A stretch of 5,090 nt of DNA, taken from positions 1 through 5,090 of the forward strand of contig JAKARG010000261.1 in assembly GCA_021819345.1 (NCBI GenBank), written 5' to 3'. A program made the translations under genes and the position numbers. Shown here piece after piece: positions 1-5,090 of the stretch; position 1 is the first letter of the stretch, and each line of letters starts with the position of its first letter. A model generated the notes under the pieces. That model saw only the letters and a program-made list of their open reading frames with translations. It did no database searches and had not been told where the DNA came from. This DNA comes from Actinomycetes bacterium (GTDB taxonomy: Bacteria > Actinomycetota > Acidimicrobiia > Acidimicrobiales > Palsa-688).

Positions 1-25
1 CGAGCGGGTTCATTTCGTACAGGGG

Positions 26-40
26 GGGATCGCCGATCCC
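26..40. promoter_or_regulatory. 15-bp leader palindrome, candidate operator
   Basis: The sequence GGGATCG-C-CGATCCC is a perfect inverted repeat with 7-bp arms and one central base. It ends 17 bp before the GTG start of the solute-binding protein gene and just upstream of its ribosome binding site. The position suits an operator for a dimeric repressor, or an RNA hairpin that could affect translation. The right arm is not followed by a T-run, so it does not look like an intrinsic terminator. I could not identify a convincing -10/-35 pair in the 57 bases available, and the promoter probably lies upstream of the window. The function is inference only; the symmetry is seen directly. Confidence 0.4.
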
Positions 41-45
41 ACCAG

Positions 46-52
46 GGAGGAG
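46..52 (+). promoter_or_regulatory. Ribosome binding site for the solute-binding protein gene
   Basis: GGAGGAG is a strong match to the anti-Shine-Dalgarno sequence and lies 5 nt before the GTG at 58. It decides the start. The next in-frame GTG (codon 10, position 85) has no comparable site and would remove the positively charged n-region of the signal peptide. Confidence 0.8.
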
Positions 53-57
53 TCAGC

Positions 58-1632
58 GTGAGATACAAGCTTCGGGCGGGGCTGGTGGGAACAGTCCTCG
101 CTCTCGTCGCCGCGACCTGCGTGGTCGTGGCCCCCGGACTCGTCGGCACATCGGTCGCGGGAGCGTCCCAGGTGCCACTGAATCTGGCCAACGAGCAAGG
201 GATGCTGTGGCCCTGCACGTTCAACCCGTTCAATCCGTCGTCGTCGCCGTACTCGGTGGGCGTGACCTACGAGACGCTGGACTTCATCAACTCGCTGCAG
301 AACGGCAAGGTCACGCCGTGGCTCGCGACGAACTACGCCTGGTCCAACGGCGACCGTACGCTCACCTTCACGATTCGCTCAGGGGTGAAGTGGTCTGACG
401 GAGTGCCGTTCTCGGCCGCGGACGTCGCGTACACGTTCAACCTGCTGAAGAAGTACCCGGCGCTGGACACCAACGCGGTGTGGTCGGTGCTGTCGAGCGT
501 GCACCAGGTCGGCGCCACCAAGGTGGTCTTCGACTTCAAGGCGCCGGCGGTGCCGTACTTCTACTACGTGGCGGACCAGGTGCCGATCGTGCCCCAGCAC
601 ATCTGGAGCAAGATCGCCAACCCGGTCACCGACCCGATCTCCAACCCGATCGGCACCGGTGGGTACCTGATGAGCAAGTGCACGCCCCAGAACATCCAGT
701 GGACGGCGAATCCCCACTACTGGCAGAAGGGCAAGGCGCAGGTGAAGACGGTCAACATGCCGGCGTTCCTGACCAACAACACCTGCAACGAGTACCTGGC
801 CACGGGCCAGTCCCAGTGGGGGGCCCAGTTCATCCCGAACATCAAGAGCTACTACGTCGCCAAGAAGCCGGGCAACAGCTACTGGTTCCCGCCGGTGGCC
901 AACGTGTCGCTCTTCCCGAACCTGAAGTCGGCGCCGCTCAACAGCCTGGCGGTGCGCCAGGCGATCAGCTACGCCATCGACCGTCCGCGGGTCTCCAAGA
1001 TCGGTGAGTACGGGTACGAGCCGCCGGCCAGCCAGGTGGGGATCGTCGCGCCGACCTTCAAGTCGTGGGTGAACCCCGCCGCCTCCAAGGCCGTGGGAGC
1101 GAGCTACAACCCGACGAAGGCCAAGGCGCTGCTGAAGGCGGCGGGACGCGAGGATCTCTCGGTCACCTTGGTCACCGCCGCGGTGGCACAGGGGACGATC
1201 TCGGCGGCCCAGGTGTTCGCCCAGCAGGCCGCCGCCGCCGGTGTGAAGGTGGGGCTCGACGAGGTGAACGTCACCGAGTTCTACGGCACGAACTACCTGA
1301 AGTGGCCGTTCGCCCAGGACTACTGGTACTACGCTCTCTACCTGCCTCAGGTGAGCGATGCCACTCTGCCCACGTCGCCGTTCAACGAGTGCCACTTCGA
1401 CGATCCGCGCTACAACCAGCTCTACGCCGAGGCGCTTAGGACCGTCGACCGCCAGAAGCGCACCGATATCGTGCACGAGATGCAGCTGATCGACTACGAC
1501 CAAGGGGGCTACATCATTCCCTACTTCCCTCCCGTGATCGACGGCTACGCCTCCGATGTCCACGGCCTGCGGCCCTCGAAGGTCGGGGTGTCGCTCGGCA
1601 ACTACGACTTCTCCAGGGTCTGGAAGAGTTGA
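58..1632 (+). CDS. ABC transporter substrate-binding protein, family 5 (peptide/nickel/opine type), secreted
   Basis: This exported protein binds a solute outside the membrane and would deliver it to an ABC permease. It has 524 residues, the usual family length. Residues 1-36 form a signal peptide: charged RYKLR, a long hydrophobic stretch, then a signal-peptidase-I-like A-G-A at 34-36. Cys21 follows A-A-T, which does not match a lipobox. SBP_bac_5 landmarks are in the normal order. They are the FTIRSGVKWSDG segment with AADVAYTF (104-127), NPIGTGGYL (196-204), ANPHYW (217-222), AVRQAISYAIDR (298-309), YNPTKAKALLKAAG (350-363), and a C-terminal IIPYFPPVIDGY segment (486-497). Four cysteines (53, 208, 243, 445) remain in the mature part. 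The GTG start is supported by the GGAGGAG site. The stop overlaps the next start by 4 bp. The family binds peptides, metals, sugars, opines and other solutes, and the ligand here cannot be read from the sequence. The transporter's permeases and ATPases are not in the window. Confidence 0.93.
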   Translation: MRYKLRAGLVGTVLALVAATCVVVAPGLVGTSVAGASQVPLNLANEQGMLWPCTFNPFNPSSSPYSVGVTYETLDFINSLQNGKVTPWLATNYAWSNGDRTLTFTIRSGVKWSDGVPFSAADVAYTFNLLKKYPALDTNAVWSVLSSVHQVGATKVVFDFKAPAVPYFYYVADQVPIVPQHIWSKIANPVTDPISNPIGTGGYLMSKCTPQNIQWTANPHYWQKGKAQVKTVNMPAFLTNNTCNEYLATGQSQWGAQFIPNIKSYYVAKKPGNSYWFPPVANVSLFPNLKSAPLNSLAVRQAISYAIDRPRVSKIGEYGYEPPASQVGIVAPTFKSWVNPAASKAVGASYNPTKAKALLKAAGREDLSVTLVTAAVAQGTISAAQVFAQQAAAAGVKVGLDEVNVTEFYGTNYLKWPFAQDYWYYALYLPQVSDATLPTSPFNECHFDDPRYNQLYAEALRTVDRQKRTDIVHEMQLIDYDQGGYIIPYFPPVIDGYASDVHGLRPSKVGVSLGNYDFSRVWKS

Positions 1633-2651
1633 GCGCCACCGCAGAGGGGGAGGTCGGGGAGACCGAGCCGGTAGCGGCAACGCCGCAATGGCGGGTCGGC
1701 TTCGTCGGCACCGGCCAGCTCGGCTCCAAGATCGTGGGGCGGTTGCTCGGCGCCGGCGTCGACGTGGTCGTCCACGACAGCTCCGAGGAGGCGGCAGCCA
1801 GCTCCCTCGCAGCCGGGGCGAGGTGGGCGGGCTCTCCGGCCGCCGCGGCCGAGGGCGTCGACGTCGCCATCACCTGCCTCCCGCGGCCCGACGTCGTCGA
1901 GACGGTCGTCGGAGGCCCGGGAGGGCTGCTCGGGAGCCTGCGGTCGGGAGCGTGCTGGGTCGACGTCACGACCAACGACGTGAACGTGCTGCGCTCGCTC
2001 GGCTCCCGGGCGTCCGAGCTCGGCATCGCGACCCTCGAGGCCCCGGTGACCGGCGGGGTGCACAAGGCTGCGCTCGGTGAGCTGACCGTGCTCGTCGGAG
2101 GCGAGCAACGGGTCTTCGAGGCCCACCGATCGCTGCTCGAGAAGATCGGCTCGAGGGTCATCTACCTCGGGGCCCTGGGCCAGGCCTCGAAGATGAAGGT
2201 CGTGACCAACATGCTCGCCTTCATCCACCTGGTCGCAGCGGGAGAGGCGCTGATGCTCGCCGCTTCGTCGGGGATCGACCTGGGGGACGCCTTCGACGCG
2301 ATCCGGTTCAGCTCGGGAAACAGCTTCGTCCACGAGACGGAGAGCCAGATCATCCTCTCGGGCAGTTACGACATCGGCTTCACCGTCGACCTGGCGCTGA
2401 AGGACCTCCGGCTCGTTCGGGAGCTCGCCACCGGGCTCGGTGTCCCGGTCCAGCTCGCCCCGCTGGTCGAGAGGCTCTTCCAGGAGGCCAAGGACCGCTA
2501 CGGCGGCGAGGCCTGGTCCCCCCGGGTGGTGCAGCTGCTCGAGGACGAGGTCGGGATGAGCCTGCGGGCGGAAGGGTTCCCCGCCTCCCTGCTGGAGGGT
2601 GACGTGACGACGATGCGAGTCCCGCCTCCGCCGGTGGACCTTGAGCGTTGA
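1629..2651 (+). CDS. NAD(P)-dependent beta-hydroxyacid dehydrogenase, 3-hydroxyisobutyrate dehydrogenase family
   Basis: This is a cytosolic oxidoreductase of the 3-hydroxyisobutyrate/6-phosphogluconate dehydrogenase superfamily, 340 residues long. Family members oxidise a beta-hydroxyacid to the semialdehyde or run the reverse. The Rossmann glycine motif is GFVGTGQLG (25-32 region). Asp50 ends the second beta strand (VVVHD), which favours NAD over NADP. The substrate motif is EAPVTGG (137-143), followed by LGELTVLVGG (149-158). The segment GALGQASKMK ends at Lys190, with Asn194 four residues later; this matches the family's catalytic Lys/Asn spacing. The second-domain KDL signature is at 258-260. 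An N-terminal extension of about 21 residues and a C-terminal tail of about 40 make it longer than the usual 290-300. The TTG start sits in TTGA, overlapping the previous stop. The nearest ATG (1688) is out of frame, so TTG is the best start, with only a weak AGGG at 1615-1618; translation is probably coupled to the gene before. The true substrate is unknown; 3-hydroxyisobutyrate is only one option. Confidence 0.88.
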   Translation: MSATAEGEVGETEPVAATPQWRVGFVGTGQLGSKIVGRLLGAGVDVVVHDSSEEAAASSLAAGARWAGSPAAAAEGVDVAITCLPRPDVVETVVGGPGGLLGSLRSGACWVDVTTNDVNVLRSLGSRASELGIATLEAPVTGGVHKAALGELTVLVGGEQRVFEAHRSLLEKIGSRVIYLGALGQASKMKVVTNMLAFIHLVAAGEALMLAASSGIDLGDAFDAIRFSSGNSFVHETESQIILSGSYDIGFTVDLALKDLRLVRELATGLGVPVQLAPLVERLFQEAKDRYGGEAWSPRVVQLLEDEVGMSLRAEGFPASLLEGDVTTMRVPPPPVDLER

Positions 2652-4680
2652 GGGGTCGGAGCTCCGGCCGCTCGGCCGGCTGCTCGACCCGCGCTCGGTC
2701 GCGATCGTCGGCGCCTCCGAGCGGCGGTTGGACGTCGTGCGAACGGTTCGCCGAGGGGTCAGGTCGTGGCTGGTCAACCCTCGCCGGGACGAGCTCGACG
2801 GCACCGAGTGCCATGCCTCGGTAGCCCTGTTGCCAGAGGTCCCCGACGCCGCGATGATCCTCGTCGGCGCGGCGTCGGTAGAGGAGGCCACCAAGGAGGC
2901 TCTCGACGCCGGCGTAGGGGCGCTCGTGGTCCCAGGTCTCGGGTCCGAGGCCGGCGGCGCGGCCCGGGCGCTGGCCGAGCGGGTCGCAGCCCTCGCCGAG
3001 GAGCGCCAGGTGCCGCTCCTCGGGGTCAACTGCATGGGCTACGCCCGTCCCCGGGGTCCGTCGCTCTGGCTCGGCACGCCGGGCCCGAACTTCGAGCCCG
3101 GTAGGGTCGCGGTGGTCAGCCAGTCGGGGTCCGTGGCAGAGGCGATGGCCACCCTCGGCCGGCGGGTCGGCTTCGAGGTGGTGGTCTCCTCGGGCTCGGA
3201 GGTCACGAGGGACGCGGCCGACCTCGTCGCTGCACTGGCCGCGGACGAGGCGACGGGGGTCATCGGGCTGTTCCTCGAGTCGGTGCGGAGGCCAGCCGCC
3301 TTCGCCGCCGCGCTGGAGCGCTGTGCCAGGGCCGACAAGCCCGTGCTCTGCGTGAAGGTCGGGAGGTCGGCGGCTGCGGCTGCGGCGGCGCTGACCCACA
3401 CCGGTGCGGTTGTCGGGTCGTCGGTTGCCTTCGGTGCGCTCCTGCGCGCCTACGGCGCCATCGAGCTCGACGACGTCACCGACTTGGTGGAGCACCTGGA
3501 AGTCTTCGGCCGGTCCCGCCGGCCGCAGGGGCGACGGCTCTGCGCGGTGTCCGAGTCCGGAGGCGAGGCCGGGCTGCTCGCCGACCGGGCGAGCTCCGTG
3601 GGCCTCGAGCTGCCAGCGCTGCCGGCGCAGGTATCGAGGACACTGCGCGACGAGTTCCCCAACTTCTCCGAACCGTCCAATCCCCTCGACGCCTGGGCGG
3701 TGGACGACGTCGCCAAGGTGTTCCCGCGCTCCATCGAGCTGCTGGCCACCGGCGGCACCTGCGACATCCTCGTCGGGCTGGTCGAGCTGACCCGGTTCCG
3801 CAGTCCGGCCGACCTGGCGTGGTGTGCAGTGGTGGTGCGTGCGTTGGCGGCTATCGCCGGGCCCGAGGTCTTCCCGGCGCTGATCTCGACGACCGTGACC
3901 GACCCCGACGAAGCGCTCTTGGAGCTGGCTCGGGCCGGTGACGTGGCGGTGCTGCGCGGGGTGGGGCCGGCGGTCGCTGCGCTCTCGGCGGCGGTCGGCT
4001 GGACTCCCCGGGTCCCATCGAGCAGGCCCGAGGCCGAGCCGACCGACATCTCCGACCTGCTCGGCGAGGGGGTCCTGCCGGAGTGGGAGTCCTCCCAGCT
4101 CCTGGCCCGCTATGGCGTGCGCTTCGCCAGCTCGGAGCGCGCCGCCGGGCCCGAGGAGGCCGCCGCCGCCGCCCAGAGGCTCGGGCTGCCCGTGGTGGTC
4201 AAGCTCGACGGTCCTGCCCACAAGAGCCGCGTCGGGGGGGTGGTGGTCGGCTTGACCTCCCCCGAGGAGGCTGCCGCCGCCGCGGAGCGCCTCGGTGGCC
4301 CGGTGCTCGTCGCGCGCCAGGTCCAAGGCGGCCTCGAGGTCTTCTGCGGCATGCGCAGGGACCCCGACTTCGGGCCGGTCGTCCACGTGGGCCTCGGTGG
4401 TCCGCTGGCGGAGACGGCGGCGGCCGCCGTCACCCGACTGGCCCCGCTCGAGCGGGCCGAGGCCTCGGAGATGGCCTCCTCGGTACCCGGTCTCGCTGCC
4501 GACCCGCGAGGTGTGGAGGCAGTGGCCGCCGCCCTCGACGGCTTGTCGCGCCTCGCCGTCGAGCACCCCGAGGTGGAGGCAGTGGACATCAACCCGATCA
4601 TCGTCGCCGTGGAGCGGCCACTCGCAGTCGACGCCTTGGTGGCGATCGGGAGCGGGAGCCGGGGAGGGGGACAGGGATGA
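2641..4680 (+). CDS. Acyl-CoA synthetase (NDP-forming), fused alpha-beta acetate--CoA ligase family
   Basis: The enzyme would activate a carboxylate to its acyl-CoA with ATP, releasing ADP and phosphate (or the reverse), through a phosphohistidine. Its 679 residues show the fused family layout. First is a CoA-binding Rossmann domain starting DPRSVAIVGAS (16-26) with VNP at 45-47. Next is a succinyl-CoA-ligase-like region with VAVVSQSGS (156-164) and ALTHTGAVVG (250-259), where His253 is the expected phosphorylated histidine. Last is an ATP-grasp domain from about 475, with VVVKLDGPAHKSRVGGV (518-534, second conserved His527), DPDFGPVVHVGLGG (574-587) and VDINPII (648-654). The glycine loop between GAS and VNP is shortened, and GPN is replaced by GVN at 128-130. 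The start is well bounded. An in-frame TGA lies at 2605-2607, and TTG 2641 is the only ATG, GTG or TTG between it and the DPRS motif. The gene overlaps the dehydrogenase by 11 bp. Its Gly-rich tail carries the next gene's ribosome binding site. The acid substrate is unknown. Confidence 0.92.
   Translation: MSVEGSELRPLGRLLDPRSVAIVGASERRLDVVRTVRRGVRSWLVNPRRDELDGTECHASVALLPEVPDAAMILVGAASVEEATKEALDAGVGALVVPGLGSEAGGAARALAERVAALAEERQVPLLGVNCMGYARPRGPSLWLGTPGPNFEPGRVAVVSQSGSVAEAMATLGRRVGFEVVVSSGSEVTRDAADLVAALAADEATGVIGLFLESVRRPAAFAAALERCARADKPVLCVKVGRSAAAAAAALTHTGAVVGSSVAFGALLRAYGAIELDDVTDLVEHLEVFGRSRRPQGRRLCAVSESGGEAGLLADRASSVGLELPALPAQVSRTLRDEFPNFSEPSNPLDAWAVDDVAKVFPRSIELLATGGTCDILVGLVELTRFRSPADLAWCAVVVRALAAIAGPEVFPALISTTVTDPDEALLELARAGDVAVLRGVGPAVAALSAAVGWTPRVPSSRPEAEPTDISDLLGEGVLPEWESSQLLARYGVRFASSERAAGPEEAAAAAQRLGLPVVVKLDGPAHKSRVGGVVVGLTSPEEAAAAAERLGGPVLVARQVQGGLEVFCGMRRDPDFGPVVHVGLGGPLAETAAAAVTRLAPLERAEASEMASSVPGLAADPRGVEAVAAALDGLSRLAVEHPEVEAVDINPIIVAVERPLAVDALVAIGSGSRGGGQG
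4147..4311 (+). repeat. Imperfect direct repeat of an Ala-rich PEEAAAAA-RLG motif inside the acyl-CoA synthetase gene
   Basis: Two 54-base copies lie in frame at 4147-4200 and 4258-4311, with 57 bases between them. They encode GPEEAAAAAQRLGLPVVV (residues 503-520) and SPEEAAAAAERLGGPVLV (residues 540-557). Fourteen of the 18 residues are identical, and the DNA is also close, opening with an identical CCCGAGGAGG. The first copy fits the standard helix and strand that lead into the ATP-grasp lysine region. The second falls where relatives usually have a longer, dissimilar helix. Either a short internal duplication or GC-driven convergence on Ala/Glu codons could explain it. Confidence 0.6.
4661..4670 (+). 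promoter_or_regulatory. Ribosome binding site for the crotonase gene, embedded in the synthetase coding end
   Basis: GGGGAGGGGG lies 6 nt before the ATG at 4677 and is the strongest purine-rich site inside the gene string. In the synthetase frame it is read as the Gly-rich tail (SRGGGQG). That tail is probably tolerated because the DNA must carry this site. It supports ATG 4677 as the crotonase start and independent ribosome loading as well as coupling through the ATGA overlap. Confidence 0.7.
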
Positions 4681-5090
4681 GCCTGGTCGGCTACGAGCGC
4701 TCCGGGACCGTCGCGCTCGTCCGGTTGCAACGGCCCGAGAAGCTCAATGCGCTCGACGCAGGCATGGTCGGGGAGCTGTCGGTCGCGCTCGACCGGGCCG
4801 CCTCGGATGAGGATGCAAGGGTCGTCGTGCTCTGCGCCGAGGGGAGGGCCTTTTGTGCCGGCTACGACCTCGGCGAGGAGCTGGCGGAGGCAGAGGTGGG
4901 GGCGGAGGCATGGCGCCGTAGCCTCTCGCGTGACGTCGAGGCGACCATGAAGCTCTGGTCCCTCGCCAAGCCGACGATCGCTGCGGTACGCGGCCACTGC
5001 CTCGGTGGCGGTTGCGAGCTGGCCATGGCCTGCGACCTCATCGTCGCCGCCTCCGACGCTCGCTTCGGCGAGCCCGAGATCCGCTACGGG
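4677..5090 (+). CDS. Enoyl-CoA hydratase/isomerase (crotonase) family protein, 3' end cut by the window
   Basis: Only the first 138 codons are present; the frame is still open at the window end, and family members usually have about 255-270 residues. Crotonases act on acyl-CoA thioesters in the cytosol by hydration, isomerisation or retro-aldol cleavage. The fold signature is clear: LQRPEKLNALD (17-27), the first oxyanion-hole segment GRAFCAGYDL (56-65), then KPTIAAVRGHCLGGGCELAMACD (98-120). Glu114 in GGGCEL and Glu134 in FGEPEI are 20 residues apart, as are the two catalytic glutamates Glu144 and Glu164 of rat mitochondrial enoyl-CoA hydratase. Both catalytic acids are therefore kept, which favours true hydratase chemistry over members lacking one of them. 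The ATG overlaps the synthetase stop in ATGA and follows a strong GGGGAGGGGG site. The neighbouring acyl-CoA synthetase probably supplies its CoA substrate or a precursor of it. The exact substrate is unknown. Confidence 0.92.
   Translation, partial: MSLVGYERSGTVALVRLQRPEKLNALDAGMVGELSVALDRAASDEDARVVVLCAEGRAFCAGYDLGEELAEAEVGAEAWRRSLSRDVEATMKLWSLAKPTIAAVRGHCLGGGCELAMACDLIVAASDARFGEPEIRYG

Noticed and set aside
26..40. Leader palindrome read as an intrinsic terminator
   Set aside because: There is no T-run after the right arm, and the next bases lead straight into a strong ribosome binding site.
379..1680. Antisense open frame of 433 codons opposite the solute-binding protein gene
   Set aside because: It is a GC-driven shadow frame with Arg/Val/Leu/His-rich low-complexity translation and no family motifs. 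The sense frame shows a full family-5 binding protein with a signal peptide and ribosome binding site.
1688..1690. ATG as a later start for the dehydrogenase
   Set aside because: It is two bases out of frame with the Rossmann-containing frame that begins at TTG 1629, so it cannot start this protein.
1602..3035. Antisense open frame of 477 codons across the dehydrogenase-synthetase junction
   Set aside because: It spans two clear sense genes in the opposite direction, has repetitive Arg/Ser/Asp composition and lacks a plausible ribosome binding site or motif.
2380..4566. Long antisense open frame (728 codons) opposite the dehydrogenase 3' end and the synthetase gene
   Set aside because: Its translation is dominated by Arg, Gly, Pro, His and Asp with no recognisable motif or fold, as expected for a mirror of a high-GC coding frame. 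The sense strand in this region encodes complete catalytic motifs.
1..5090. Mobile element, tRNA/rRNA, riboswitch or CRISPR signals
   Set aside because: No transposase or integrase motif, terminal repeat, spaced repeat array or RNA-gene signature was seen. The window is filled almost end to end by four coding regions.

Overview
The window comes from a GC-rich bacterium, probably an actinomycetote. By eye, third codon positions are almost all G or C. Two of the four genes appear to start with TTG, one with GTG and one with ATG, and the genes are packed with overlapping ends. A member of the Acidimicrobiia or a related lineage would fit the style, but no marker gene here settles the taxonomy.

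Everything readable is on the plus strand and forms one tightly coupled gene string. It starts with a short leader (1-57) that carries a near-perfect palindrome and a strong ribosome binding site. Next comes a secreted family-5 solute-binding protein of the peptide/nickel/opine ABC-importer type (58-1632). Then an NAD-dependent beta-hydroxyacid dehydrogenase related to 3-hydroxyisobutyrate dehydrogenase (1629-2651). Then a fused alpha-beta NDP-forming acyl-CoA synthetase (2641-4680). Last is an enoyl-CoA hydratase/isomerase (crotonase) whose 3' part runs off the window (4677 to beyond 5090). The three junctions overlap by 4, 11 and 4 bp. There is no gap between genes, no terminator, and no sign of a mobile element, RNA gene or CRISPR array.

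Read together, the string looks like an uptake-and-catabolism operon. The binding protein captures a solute outside the cell, the synthetase activates a carboxylic acid to its CoA thioester, and the crotonase hydrates, isomerises or cleaves an enoyl- or hydroxyacyl-CoA. The dehydrogenase oxidises (or reduces) a beta-hydroxyacid or related intermediate. The substrate cannot be read from the sequence. No permease or ATPase for the importer lies in the window, so those genes must be upstream, further downstream or elsewhere.

The most notable points are: a binding-protein gene translationally coupled to a CoA-dependent catabolic set; an acyl-CoA synthetase with a shortened, divergent CoA-binding loop but both catalytic histidines kept; a repeated Ala-rich motif in its ATP-grasp part; a binding protein without a standard lipobox but with four mature cysteines; and a leader palindrome that may be an operator.
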